From Haberlea rhodopensis (Eukaryota; Streptophyta; Magnoliopsida; Lamiales; Gesneriaceae), in NCBI GenBank assembly GCA_907163345.1, contig CAJQUN010001111.1:1-64000 (forward strand): a stretch of DNA of 64,000 nucleotides. Reading direction: 5' to 3'. Of the stretch, positions 36,112 to 47,444 are shown piece after piece; positions within the stretch are counted from its first letter, which is position 1, and each line of letters opens with the position of its first letter. The position numbers and the translations under genes were made by a program. The notes below the pieces were generated by a model, which saw nothing but the letters and a program-made list of their open reading frames with translations, was not told the DNA's origin and made no database searches.

Positions 36112-37470
36112 GAACCCCTTTTACACCAAAAAGGGAAAGCAGAGGAGCTCCGAAGGCCTTTGACGGAGACTGAAAAAATGATTGCAGTCCTACGAGGAGA
36201 ACCATTACATCCCACAAAGTAATGGAAAGAATCAACCTGGAAGATCTTCATGATCTTGCTGATTCATTTGCGGGATTAAATCTCGTAGAAATCAAGACAG
36301 GAGAGCTTGTACAAAGACTTCCACCACAAGAGAGCTTCGGGTCACACAATCCACCCGAAGGAGACCAAAGTATGCCACACAGGGAAGATTTCACCTTAGC
36401 AACTTTGGATCCCCCAGTTGGAACAAGGAACCGTTCCCGAAGGCCAGATATTCATCAGACGCCCTACGGGAATCGCAGCTAGATCCAATCCATCCATATG
36501 GACTTATGCTCAACATGGATATTTTGGATTTCAAAAGCAGAGAATTTCTTATTGATGAATGGGCTTCAGCAATGAGAATTGCAGCAGGAACACTTGACTT
36601 AAGCAAAGAAGGATTCATTTTACTTCTAAAAATGAGTCTGGAAGGATCAGTCAAGATTGCCTGGATCTTGGAGACCTAGGAACCAAGGAAGAAGTTTTGG
36701 CCGGAGAGTCCCCGAAAGAAATCGTGGACAAGATGGCGAGATTCTTCAAAATCTGTTTCATTGGAATTAGCTATTTCAAAGGAATGGAGGAAGAGAAGGC
36801 TAAGAAATATAGACAAGCTCTAATTAGCCTAGAACTACATGACATTTGCTATGTAGACGAATACATCAAACTCTTTACAGAGTATCGATGGAAGTCAAAG
36901 ATAGCGGAAAAGGATGCAGCAGAGCTGTTCTTTGCCAAAATTCCGAGCCCATGGAGAGAAATGATTATCCAGGAGTATACACCGCATGCTATCGAGACGG
37001 TGTCCAGGAGAATGTCATTTCTCAAAATAAAGCTGGCGGAGTGGTGCTACCAAGCAAAGCTCCAGAAAAATTTCAAGAAACTCAAAGGAATCAACAAAAT
37101 GGCTCCTCTTTGTTGTATGGAAAATGATATCCCTACAATCATCGGGAACTACCCACAAAGGCGAAAGATGAAGAAGCACAGAAGTCATCCATATGCCCGA
37201 GGAGGTGGTTCAAAAAGAAGTAGGTCTTCATGGAGACCTAGAAAGTTCTGGTCAAAACAGAAAGCCCGAAGCTACAGATCGGGGCAAAGATCAGGACCAA
37301 GAAGGAGTAGAATCTCGTCGAACATGCGGAGCAAGAGAACATATCTCTACAGATTGTCCAGAAAACCAAAGTCGTGGAATAAGGCAGTTCGAGCATACAA
37401 AGGAATTTGAAGATGCCGTCTATTTCCAGGATTTGGTGCAGGTGTATCAATTTGAGGATATTCCCTCCCG
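36112..37470 (+). pseudogene. Caulimovirid coat protein region
   Basis: Coding pieces lie in several frames at 36222-36482, 36500-36690, 36697-37410 and 37193-37510. The core has a REFLIDEW...A.RIAAGTL start, a helix-rich capsid segment (EKAKKYRQALISLELHDICYV) and a long Lys/Arg-rich C-terminus. A C-x2-C-x4-H-x4-C knuckle remnant follows at about 37325-37365; its first Cys position reads Arg. The order and basic tail with a knuckle are typical of caulimovirid capsid proteins. Frame changes near 36485, 36690 and 37330 break it. Confidence 0.8.
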
Positions 37471-37534
37471 GTTTGACATCAGAGAGGCCGTATACTTTTT
37501 TTCCTGCTAGGAAAACTCTAAAATCGGAGTAAAT

Positions 37535-38335
37535 ATGAAAGCATCTACGAAGAAGAGATCTATTCTGAGAATGGAGGTGAATCTAGCTCAGAATCAGAGT
37601 GAAGGAGAGTTCTTTCAGCACGTGATCAGAGAAGAGCCGTCAGGGTTTTTCTCGCATACTACTGTTTCTCATAAAACCCTTATGAGGATCATGAAAGAAG
37701 AACCAAAGCTTCAGATGTATGATGGATTTACAATTGGAGCAATGGAAAATGCCATGGATATGATTGGCCTTCGTAGCAGGAAGCATCAGATTATCCATAA
37801 GGTGACAACATGTGAATTTGCGATCCCGATGGAATTCACGGGAAACCAAATTGAGATGCAGTTAATCCCCTACAGAGAAATCAAGGAGATTAAGAACAAG
37901 GTCAAAAGAGAGGTTGCTAATACACTCTCATGGATTCATATCGGAGCCATAAGAGTTATCATCAAAGCAACATTCAAGGAAGGAATTGATTCGCCCCTCA
38001 ACCTGGCGATCTTTGACAAGAGAATCCCGAACCTCAAAGATTCTTGTTTGGGAGTGGTGGCAGGAAATCTGTATGCAGGAAAGATGGCCTTCAACATCTA
38101 TTCGAGGATTGCATACAATTTAGGAGATCGAGACTTCAACAAAGTTCTCACTCTTCATCAAGATTTTAAAAGAGAAGATTTGATGAAAGAAGGAAACAGG
38201 CCTTACTCGATCACCTACAAGGTGTCATACGCACTCTCGAATACTCATCATTCCGAGGTATTCTTGAGAGGAATTCATCGAAGTCCCCAGAATATTCGAA
38301 GACTTCGCCAAAGCAGTATTGCCGGACATCATTGA
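37535..38335 (+). pseudogene. Caulimovirid movement protein (30K superfamily)
   Basis: An almost continuous 266-codon frame. It includes LRSRKHQIIHKVTTCEF, an IPYREIKEI block, the central IHIGAIRVIIKATF strand region, PLNLAIFDKRI with the conserved Asp of the 30K family, and LGVVAGNLYAGKMAF. Such proteins line plasmodesmata and carry virus from cell to cell. Here it directly follows the coat protein segment, an order seen in cavemoviruses and solendoviruses. The C-terminal end is frame-shifted near 38300. Confidence 0.85.
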
Positions 38336-38439
38336 TACTCAGACAATATGAGAGATCGACATGAGAATACAAGATCAACCTGTTCTGAACAGAAGCAGGA
38401 GCCTCATGATCGAGCCAAGAATGATGTCTTTCCAACATG

Positions 38440-39566
38440 ATAGGTTAATCAGCAACTATCCAGGGGAAAACAGAAGGCAGCTTCAAGCAAAATTCAAAAA
38501 GTTCCTGATGTATTCCAAACAACAGGAAAACTGAAATGCTCTGAAGGCTGGAGAGAAGTACAGATAGTTTTTGACATCACCGAGAAGAACAATATCTTCC
38601 CCTACGATGTCCTATATTATTTGCAACAACCTACAGTTGGCAAATTTCAAGGAAACCTTTAAATTTGTGAAATTGATCTCACAATTGAATGAATTGCCGG
38701 ACGGATCCCAGAACAATTTATTCTAGGGATTGAATTTCTCGAGGAACATAAACCTTGGGAAAGATTGCAAGATGGAATGGAATTCACGGTCGACGGAAAG
38801 AGATACCGAATTCGATGACCACCAGTTCATTCTCAATATACATCTCCGTTGGGATGTTATATGAGAAGTACCGGGCAAAATATTTTGCAGCCTACATTGA
38901 CTCAAGAGCTGGAATATGTACTGCCAGGCGAGAAATCTTCCCCAAAGAGGTGAGAAATTACCAGCCATTGCTGGAAGAGACTTTTCCAAATGGATCCTTA
39001 TTCTTAATGAAGGAGTCCGAGGAGCGGAAATAATTATCGGCGGAGCAGGTGGTACCCCATGGTACAAAGTCAAAACTCCACCTACTTATTTCCATGACAC
39101 AGACGCCGATATGCTGTTAGGAAACAATTTCCTACAGACATTCAAGCGGTTCACACAGGAGAACGAGACCAGGCGACTTATTTTCACAACCCTTTGTGAT
39201 CATAAGATTATGGTGCTGAGACTACGGGAGGCGTTTCACAGAAAATTCCCTATTAGTTTTTGCAACAAGCGTGGTGATGAAGGAAAACTTCGACACCCAA
39301 AGATGAAAGATCAGCGGAAATTTGGAGAGGCAATTCTTCAGTTCCGACAACAAGGTCCTAGTGAAAAGGATTCTCAAACTTTTGACTGGGTTAATAACAT
39401 GTCTTTCAGAGAGCAGGATGAGGACAGAGTAACTCCAGAAACCCTGTTGCTACTGAAAAATGTGTTACGAGAAGAAGTTCCACAACCTGAAACTACCCTC
39501 GAAGAGCGAATCACTCTAGAGGATGTAAAAGGAAGATTCATAGGATCTACAACGAGGATCCACTAG
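38440..39566 (+). pseudogene. Caulimovirid aspartic protease region
   Basis: Segments at 38755-39033 and 38916-39566 lie in different frames. The active-site motif at about 38897-38911 reads Asp-Ser-Arg-Ala-Gly where Asp-Ser-Gly-Ala is expected, so the catalytic loop Gly is Arg. A downstream MLLGNNFLQ motif (39112-39138) matches the ILG-type second protease block. Frameshifts and the altered motif show that it is inactive. Confidence 0.75.
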
Positions 39567-39579
39567 AATGATGGAACAA

Positions 39580-40918
39580 AAATGAGCTCAGAGCTACTTT
39601 AAAAGTGAAAACTGGAAAGAGAATGAGTTTGTTAGGTACAGACCGATCCCCATGAACCAGGAAGATCGGAATGATATGCAGATCATACTTAAGGAGCATC
39701 TTGATCTTAAGTTAATCTCAGCAGGTATTTCCCCATACAGCAGCCCAGGATTTCTTGTAAGAAATCATGGAGAAATCAAACGAGGAAAGCCAAGATTGGT
39801 GATCAACTATAAAGGGATCAACGAAATCTTGGAGTTCGATGGATGTTTTATCCCAAGCAGAGAACATTTGGTAAATAGCATCAAGAATGCCAAAGTGTTT
39901 TCTAAATTCGATTGCAAGTCTGGGTTCTACCAGATTAAAATGGAGGAAGCAAGCAGAAAGTTCACAGCATTCTCTACACCACAAGGACATTATATCTGGA
40001 ATGTCATGCCAGTGGGATTAGCAAATGCTCCCCAGATATATCAGAGAAAGATGGATAATCTTTTCAAGGATTACTTCAGCTTCATGTTCGTGTATATTGA
40101 CGACATCCTCATAGCGTCAAAAAACATGAAAGAACAACTTAAACATCTGGAAATCTTTTCAGACGTTTGTTACAAGGAAGGATTGGTGCTTTCTGAAAAG
40201 AAAGCAGTAATTGCTACAAGATAGATCGAGTTCCTTGGAATCGAGATCGACGAATCTGGAATCATCCTACAGAATCATATTGTTGAAAAAGTACAAGGAT
40301 ATCCGGATGATCTCAAGGATTTAAAACAACTTCAGAGTTTTTTAGGAGTTGTTAATTTTGCTGGGATGTTTATCAACAATCTGGCAAACCACAGGAAGGT
40401 GTTCAGTCCACTACTCAAGAAAGATGTTAAGTTTGAGTGGAATGAAGAAAACAGACAAGCTGTCAAACAGCTTAAAGAAGTGTGCAAGCAACTACTAAAG
40501 CTTGCAATTCCGAACGACGAGGATGAACTGGTATTATATACAGATGCCAGTGATCATTGGTGGGCGGCAGTTCTCATGAAAATTACACCAGAAGGAGAAG
40601 TGCCATGCAGATATTGCAGCGGGCTATTTGATAACAACGAAGTTATCAGATGACACATCAACGAGAAGGAATTCTTTGCAGTTCGAAAGGCCTTTAAAAA
40701 ATGGCCATTGTTTTTACTCGCAAAGAAATTTATCTTAAAAATAGATAATACTAGTGTTAAGTCTTTTCTGAAAATAAAATTGAATCAAAACCAGAAAAGG
40801 CTAGACTTTTAAGATGGCAAGCTGAATGCCAATATTATGATTATGATATTGTCATTGTGAAATCTGATAAAAATGTTCTTGCTGATTTCTTAACACGAGA
40901 TGGAGGGACACATTGCTA
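39580..40918 (+). pseudogene. Caulimovirid reverse transcriptase and RNase H
   Basis: 39652-40224 covers the RT fingers and palm: YSSPGFLVRN, KPRLVINYKGIN, FSKFDCKSGFYQIKM, FSTPQGHYIWNVMPVGLANAP and the YIDDILIA active site. A TAG at 40222-40224 interrupts the frame before IEFLGIEID. The thumb follows with FLGVVNFAGMFI; RNase H has LVLYTDASDHWWAAVL (40528-40575). A TGA near 40651 and a frame change near 40790 precede the end LADFLTRDGGTHC at about 40918. No integrase follows, which separates it from Ty3/gypsy. Confidence 0.92.
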
Positions 40919-40922
40919 GCGA

Positions 40923-42239
40923 TACCCTCAAATGAGTTAGGAATCTCAGGGAAAACCTGGAGATCTTGGAACGAGATTTTGGGACTCTTTGTCTCAATGC
41001 AGAGATCGCTGGACGACTTCAACGGGCAGATCAGAAACTTGTTACTGATCATATACAAGCATGCTTTCGGGACCATGAACGATTGTTTGAAGTCTTGAAA
41101 GGGCCTATCCTTCAGGCTGCACCCTCTACGGTGCAAAAAGAAGTGTTTAGAGAACGGGGCTCATCTAACCCGGAGGCAAGGGATTCAAGTACCCCTGTTA
41201 CGAGTGCTGCAGATGATGCATTCCTTGAGGATGTACAAGTTGTAGCGAATGTTGAAGGTCAGGTGTCATCACAATCTGAACCTTCAATTCAACCCAGCAC
41301 CTCTGGGGTAAAAGAGGGAGAGTTGAATCTTAGGCCAATGGCCGACAAGTCTAAGGTTCAAACTAATGATGATTTAGTTTCTTCACCTATGCAGGATTAC
41401 CAACGCATTTGGGAGAAACTAATTACCAGGCGAGGTATTAACCCAGAAAAATCAATAGTTGATATCTCCGGAAAATATCCGAGAGTTTGGATGAAACCAG
41501 GCAGCCATCCAAACGATGTTCAAAAATGGTATACTTTCGGAGCTCTGGCTTCGGTTTATATTGTGGCACCAGCCTTCTGTGAAATATCGAAATTAGCAAA
41601 ATGGATGAGAGAAGCTGTTTACGAGACCTGGGCCAATAATCCACATTTGGCCAGAGGCGATATCTTGGAGTTGTATTTTTTCAGTGCTGCTGCAGAACTG
41701 GCGAAGAAAGGCTTCATCGAAGCTTTTCATTTATCAAGCTAAGAAGACCAGATGGAAACGCCCTGAAAAATATAAGAATGACGCTACCAGAAGGAATTCC
41801 AATTTTGGATGGAACTATCACAGACGATGAAGTTTCAACCAGACGAGCATGGGGTCTTTGGGTTTGTCTAACAGAAATGGACAAAGTCAAATACACATTC
41901 AAGTTCTTTCAGAATTCAGCCAATGGAACTTTCTTGCTGAAATCCATGACAGGAACCTCCACGAGATTTGCCGAAAAACTCTTTGAAACTAATAGAAGAA
42001 TTCTTTGGGAAAACAAGATTCTGGCAGGAAAGGAGACTTACCAAAAATTCTGCAACATGGCACACATTGGCCGATGGATTGATCATATCTGCCAAGCATG
42101 CCCGGAGCAGAAAGAACCAGAGTTTGGGAAAGGATTCCGATCCAAACCCGACAGATCAGAGGCAGGAAAAGACAAAAGACCTGCTGACAAGAAATCCCAT
42201 TTTCCTAAAGCTCGGGGACCACAAAAACCACTAATGTAA
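40923..42239 (+). pseudogene. Caulimovirid last ORF, ~430 codons, unrecognised function
   Basis: It begins at the end of RNase H with a coiled coil (LEILERDFGTLCLNAEI, about 40950-41000) and a Ser/Pro-rich linker. A conserved-looking globular part follows (WEKLITRRGINPEKSIVDIS, KWYTFGALASVYIV, RGDILELYFFSAA), then, after a frame change near 41735, LPEGIPILDG, WGLWVCLTEMDKVKYTFKFF and a Lys/Arg-rich tail. Its place matches the transactivator/viroplasmin ORF of many caulimovirids, but I do not see the RNase H-like viroplasmin motif, so identity is open. Sequence outside the single frame break is well preserved. Confidence 0.7.
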
Positions 42240-42299
42240 AGATTCCCCGACAAAGGAAAAGAGGTGGACCATTAAAAGTTAGTGCGGATACTATTCAAA

Positions 42300-42503
42300 G
42301 CACTCAGACAAAAATAATGGACCACTCACGAGAAAAGTTGGCATATTCAGACAAAGATGCCAGACCACGTGAAAGTTAAGGCGCACTCAACAATTATCAA
42401 GATTTGGAATCCGCATTTGAAGTCCGGATTCATGCCTATATAAGGGCACTCATTCAGAAAGCTAAGGACATCGGAAATTCTCCATAGTTTTCTGAGAAAT
42501 AAA
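42300..42503 (+). promoter_or_regulatory. Pararetroviral promoter: TATA box and poly(A) signal
   Basis: TATATAAG at 42437-42444 in the context GCCTATATAAGGGCACTCATT, closely like the TATA context of 35S-type promoters. Upstream are repeated ACCACTCACG / ACCACGTGAAAG words, the second with a CACGTG core (G-box-like), about 42320-42380. AATAAA at 42498-42503 lies 54 bp past the TATA box, where caulimovirid RNAs place the signal that is skipped on first passage. Activity is not shown. Confidence 0.75.
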
Positions 42504-43000
42504 TTTAGAGTCTCCAAGCTTGTAATATTTCAACTTTCGTAGCTTGGTAATCTTTCTTTCTTTTCTTTTATTTCTCTTGTAATCGTTTGTAATATTGTTC
42601 TGTTTGTCTTAAGTTTATGTGTTCGTGAGTCAGGCCTCATCTTTATGAGAGGCTAAACATGTCTGTCTCCTCCCAAAGGGAGACGTTTTAATGTAATAGA
42701 TGTTATAAGTATTCCAGAATAAAAATAAGGTTGTTGCCCAGCTATCTCCCAGATTTCTTTAAATCTTTTTTATATCTTAATTATACCTTACGCCCTAAGG
42801 TAGGAAACGAATTAGGGCTGTGTTGTGCGGTTTCTGAAGGAGTCGGATAACTGGCAGACTAACCTCGCCCGTGAGCTGAGGTTGAATGGCGAGGAGCCAT
42901 TCGTAAAACAGTCTGGAGGCAGTAAGTTTTCGACTGGTGGAAGTTGCGACCCACCTCACCAGGTGCCGTTATGGTCAAAATGTTCAGTGTGCTAAAATTT
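42504..43000 (+). ncRNA. Probable pararetroviral RNA leader with hairpins
   Basis: Two obvious stem-loops lie at 42632-42654 (GCCTCAT / ATGAGAGGC) and 42664-42683 (GTCTCC / GGAGAC). A longer self-complementary zone with CTAACCTCG...CGAGG and GGTGG/CCACC words spans about 42855-42970. Caulimovirid leaders are long and structured. The segment ends without a sharp border. Confidence 0.45.
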
Positions 43001-43845
43001 TATTGTAATACGGAAGCATGTTGGGCCTTTTATTTATTTTTAACATGATCTTCAAATCAGGTTTTGAATTATAATTAGACGAACATTATATAAACTCTGA
43101 GTCCTTTGCAAAAGTATGCTCTTGGGATTCATCTCGAGATGACAGAAACTGAAGGATCTCATGTTCATATAATGTTTCTGTTTGGTAAATATTAGGATGA
43201 AAACGATGATGAATAGTATATTGTGGCATATTTGTTCTTTAAACAGTTTCTAGGGGATAAGAATGCAAATTTATTAAAAGATTGGTTGGACCGCGTGGAC
43301 CACCTGGACCACATGGGGTTATTATTGTCATTTCAACCAAGAATGGACTTATATCAACTAATGTTTTTTGCACTGGACTAGGATAAATTATGTTTCACGA
43401 AAGTATACCGGCTCGTAATTTTCCCAAAAAAACATGATACCGTTGTAGCCCATTCATTCTGTCTCCACTTGCAATAATGTATGAATAAAACAAAATATAA
43501 GCAAACTTGTTGAAATCGAGGAACTCCCCAGAGTTCTATTAAATCGTAATATCTTATTTAGATTGAAATAGAAATTTTATAAAATTGTTATCAGATCTAT
43601 AATATTGTATGAGACGAAACGAAATGTTAGACACCCAAGAGAAATCACGTCCAAAAGATGAGTATGAAGAGATACATATGCTTCGTTGGATGTGTGATAA
43701 GACCATAAGAGAAAATAATGAACAAAGACATTCGAGCTGAAATATGTATTGTTTGTATAAGAGAAGATGGAAGAAAATCGTTTATACCGGTTTGGTAAAG
43801 TATGATGTAGGCCCATAATGCACATGTGTGTCAAGTAGAGTATGA

Positions 43846-44073
43846 ATTTCGGCCCTTTATTCTAACATAAAGAAGCTATTTGAGGAGGCTCATGCTTGTG
43901 TGCCACCTAGTTTGAGGGATTCTTCCGGGGAATGTGAGAGTGTAAAGCAAATCATCCAACAAATCTTTTGTGCGCTCATAGATGATGTGGTCTACGATGT
44001 TTATGGCATAACATGCAAGACTCATTGGCACTCAAGTTCTGCAACCTCTTTCTTATATCAATTTATCCCTTAA
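43846..44073 (+). pseudogene. Unassigned coding-like fragment without start codon
   Basis: 75 codons are open between a TGA (43843) and TAA (44071-44073), with no Met. From KKLFEEAHACVPPSLRD onward the composition is protein-like, with Cys at several positions and IIQQIFCALIDDVVYDVYG. I do not recognise it. It may be a decayed exon or transposon fragment, or chance. Confidence 0.25.
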
Positions 44074-44570
44074 TATGAGGCTTTGCATTGGCATAGTAAG
44101 AACTAAATTGTGTCTCTATTAACATATATTTTTTTTTCCTAATCTGTAAACGGTTAATTCTAACATATATGCTAGATAACTAAGGTTTTAAATAACTATG
44201 ATAATTTCAATTCGGTAATGGATAAATGAGATTATAGAAAATATTCAATATTTTATGGATGGTGGAGGGAACCAAAGGAAATTAATGGAGAAATACGATA
44301 TTTGTCACCCATTCATTTTATCTGGCCAAACTATGGTATATCCTAATGTAAAGCTAATTATTTCAATCATCAAGAATTTATCTGGTCGGAGTGTTGACGT
44401 GACATCGATTATTATTGGCATGATATAGATCATTCTCGACATATGCGATGTCAAGTCTAACACTCGGATGAAAAATAACTAAAATTACAAAAAAATGGTA
44501 AAGTTATTTTACTAAAATTAAAAAATGACTAAATTGGAGATTAAAACGATAACGAGACAAGCTTAAAGGA

Positions 44571-44599
44571 TCTTCTTCTTCTTCTTCTTTTTTTTTTTT
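44571..44599. repeat. CTT microsatellite running into poly-T
   Basis: About six CTT units followed by a run of T. Confidence 0.9.
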
Positions 44600-45954
44600 C
44601 TATTTTTCCTTATACATGCCATCTTATATTTCTATTTTTTTTCTTACTAAAAAAAAAAAAAGCAAAAAAGTACATTATCAAAAAACTTATAATATTTTGA
44701 ATCAAAGATCACGAGGATCAACAAATATAATATTGGAATATGATCTCAACCAATGATCATCACAATTTTTTTCTTTAATATCATCTTGAAATTTCTTTAT
44801 GCACCAAATATCCTCGTCCCACGAGAATTTCCTCCAATGTGGAATGGCCCCTCTCACTGGATCCATTTGCCCCACCTCGGCCACCACGGCCCTACAATCG
44901 GCGGCGTTTTTTGCCATGTTGTGTGCGAATTCGCACAAAGTTTTCATGAGTCGTGAACCATCCTCACCTTCCATGTGAAGTCCATACAAAAAATAGAACC
45001 CGAAATTCTTGAAAACGTTAGGTATTGATGGTATTTTTAACCATGGCAACATTGTATCGACAACCCTAGTACCTAGGCAAACAGCATGTGTTAGAGCTGA
45101 AACTCCCTTCAGTTGTAACCTATAGACTTCCTTGGTGTTCCATATACTACAAATGGAAAAAGATGATGGCAAATCACCGGTTTTAGGGTTCCAATTCGAT
45201 AAATTCCTCGTCGGTAAGGCGATAAAAGTTCCTAGATTGAGCTTCTTGTGTAGTAGCACACCAATATCTTTAGGAAAGAACTCCGAGTTTGAGAATAGAG
45301 AACGATACATTGTCTCAGCTAAGTTCGGAGAAACACGAACGATAGTTATATCTGATGGTAAAGACTTATAGTGCCGGTGAACTAGTTGCACCAGAACCGT
45401 GGGATTTCTGAATTTTACATAATTGCTTTTTTGGATGAACAAATTTAAGGAGGGTTTGTTGCTACGTTCTGTAGCCATGTATGCATATTCTGCGCCATTT
45501 TGTTCACACCAACCCTCCAGTTCTTGAACAAGTTTTGTAGCAATACCAAGACGCCTGCAGTAAAATCAAGAACCCGGCTAAAAAATTTTAAAAAAATTAT
45601 AAAAGTAATTTAATTAATTGTAATGTGAATTCATTTTTGATTTTCACGATCAAACGCAGAAATATAAAAAAAAAAATATAATTATGAATATGTTTAATTG
45701 GCTTGCAAAATAATGATCGATGAAGAATATTTGACATAATAATCGCCAGCGTTAATGGGTTTCACTTTATTTTAATAAATATGATTTTTTTCGTTTTTTT
45801 TGTAACAATCCTAACAATGGGGTGTGGAAGACTCGACCTCAACTCATTATATATGAGTCACTAATCAATATGTCACTACCTTGATTAATGAGTGGAGTCT
45901 ATAGATTGAATTATTTAAATATTTAGTAGATATTGTTAATTTATCAAATGGAAC

Positions 45955-46719
45955 TAGGGGTGTACAAAAAAACCACATAACACAACCCACTCGCCCGGCC
46001 CGCTTCCACCTGTATCCGCCCATTTCAACATTCGAGAAAAGAGTCGCAGCTGAAAAATCGAGCAACCCGCATTTATGTGGGCGGGTAGTGGATGATTGCA
46101 CCTCCACCCGCATACCAACCAAACTCGCCCGCACTTTATATATTATGGTTTCCTAAATTATAAAAATTATATTTAGACATCTTAAATATAAAATTACATA
46201 TCTTAAGGGTTTAAATTGTAAGTTATAATTTTTTAACCTAATATTTTATAACTTCTTAATCTAATATTTTATCAATTATCTGTCATTACCGTGTTGATGT
46301 CCCAATTTAGTACATGATTTGGATATATCTAGTTTTAGGATTATGATGTTATGCTTGGTACTCTATGAAGTTAACTATCTTTGTTTTTCAATTGTAAATA
46401 TTTGATAATTATGTTTCGGAAAGCATTTTTGCTCAAATGAATTTAGATTTTTTATTATTTAATATTGTCCCCTCATTTTATTAAGTTTTACTTCTATTTA
46501 TTATCATCGATAATGAATACATTAGTTTAAATTGCAAAATGTATTAATTATAATATATTTCCATTTGAACCACTATTCACCTGCACCCGCTCGCATCCGA
46601 AATGCACGATTTTGTATATTTATTGTGCGGTTGCAGTTTGACAATTTAACAACCCACACATAGTGAATTAGATGTTTTTTTCACGCAAACCCACCCAAAC
46701 CCACCAACATACATCCCTA
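45955..46719. mobile_element. Short non-autonomous hAT element in an intron
   Basis: 765 bp with terminal inverted repeats TAGGGGTGTA / TACATCCCTA and an exact 8-bp target duplication AATGGAAC (45947-45954 and 46720-46727). Inside the ends, Gly/Pro-codon-like words (ACCCACTCGCCCGG and CCCACCCAAACCCACC) resemble common plant hAT termini. There is no transposase. It sits in intron 2 of the HLS1-like gene. Confidence 0.88.
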
Positions 46720-46893
46720 AATGGAACATAACATGCAATCTAAAAATGTACGGAATATGTTCTTTGAAATGGAATAATTGTTACATTAAACAATGAAGAA
46801 CAAATGGAGATAGCTAAGGGGACAGGTTTCATCAACTTTACTATAAAATATGTGGATTAATTTTGAAAAGTACAAAGATATTTTCTGTTGAAG

Positions 46894-46896
<3 letters not shown>

Positions 46897-46954
<58 letters not shown>
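46897..46954. repeat. TA microsatellite followed by CA repeats
   Basis: About 24 TA units, then five CA units. It lies in intron 2 of the HLS1-like gene. Confidence 0.95.
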
Positions 46955-46955
<1 letters not shown>

Positions 46956-47310
46956 TATGGCGAACACAAGTGAAGATAAAGGAGGACAATTGTCCTCTTT
47001 CAACCCCCAAAATTACAAATTTTCCCTAATTTACCCCCTAAAATATTTTTCTCCATTTTTAAAATTTTTTGCCCCTAAATCCGGATATCTATATATGTGT
47101 GCGCTGGATAAGAAATGGAAAAAAAAATGTAACAAATTAGAAACTAGAGATGGACAAACCTGTGGGAAGATGACACCCTGAGTCCCAGAATATAGGCCAA
47201 TTTAACATACAATGGAGACTCATTAGACCTTAATTTCCACTTGTTACGGTCTTAATGCAGCCCCTAATAACACCCACGATTTCTCTTCCATTTCCATATT
47301 CCGCCACCTA

Positions 47311-47444
47311 TACATTTTCATCAAGATTATTCCATTAATTCATACATTTACGCACATGAAAGCAAGAGAGGAACATATACATTTTCATCAAGATTATTTC
47401 ATTAATTCATACACTTACGCACGTGAAAGCAAGGGAGGAACATA
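47311..47444. repeat. Tandem duplication of 67 bp in intron 1
   Basis: 47311-47377 and 47378-47444 are two copies of TACATTTTCATCAAGATTAT...GGAACATA with about five differences. The duplication starts right beside the exon 2 acceptor. Only the exon-proximal copy is next to AG; the distal copy lacks it. Confidence 0.88.

Larger units (their letters stand above)
26926..43000 (+). mobile_element. Near genome-length endogenous caulimovirid (plant pararetrovirus), broken
   Basis: Outside the nested retrotransposon (27568-36106) about 7.5 kb remains, close to a full caulimovirid genome (7-8 kb). The order is tRNA-Met primer site, small CxxC ORF, coat protein with zinc-finger remnant, 30K-type movement protein, aspartic protease, reverse transcriptase, RNase H, a last ORF, a TATA box with poly(A) signal, and a leader with hairpins. 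Coat before movement protein resembles cavemovirus/solendovirus order; genus is not certain. No integrase is present, as expected for this family. Frameshifts, stops and altered catalytic residues show it is a fossil. The right border is not sharp; I see no clear viral sequence after about 43000. Confidence 0.87.
43001..44701. other. Intergenic stretch with one coding-like open segment
   Basis: Mostly AT-rich DNA without a supported gene apart from 43846-44073. A CTT/TTC microsatellite and poly-T/A runs lie at 44571-44670. The last part is the 3' flank of the HLS1-like gene. Confidence 0.45.

Noticed and set aside
46888..47010. ORFs with IYIYIY runs
   Set aside because: Translations of the TA microsatellite.
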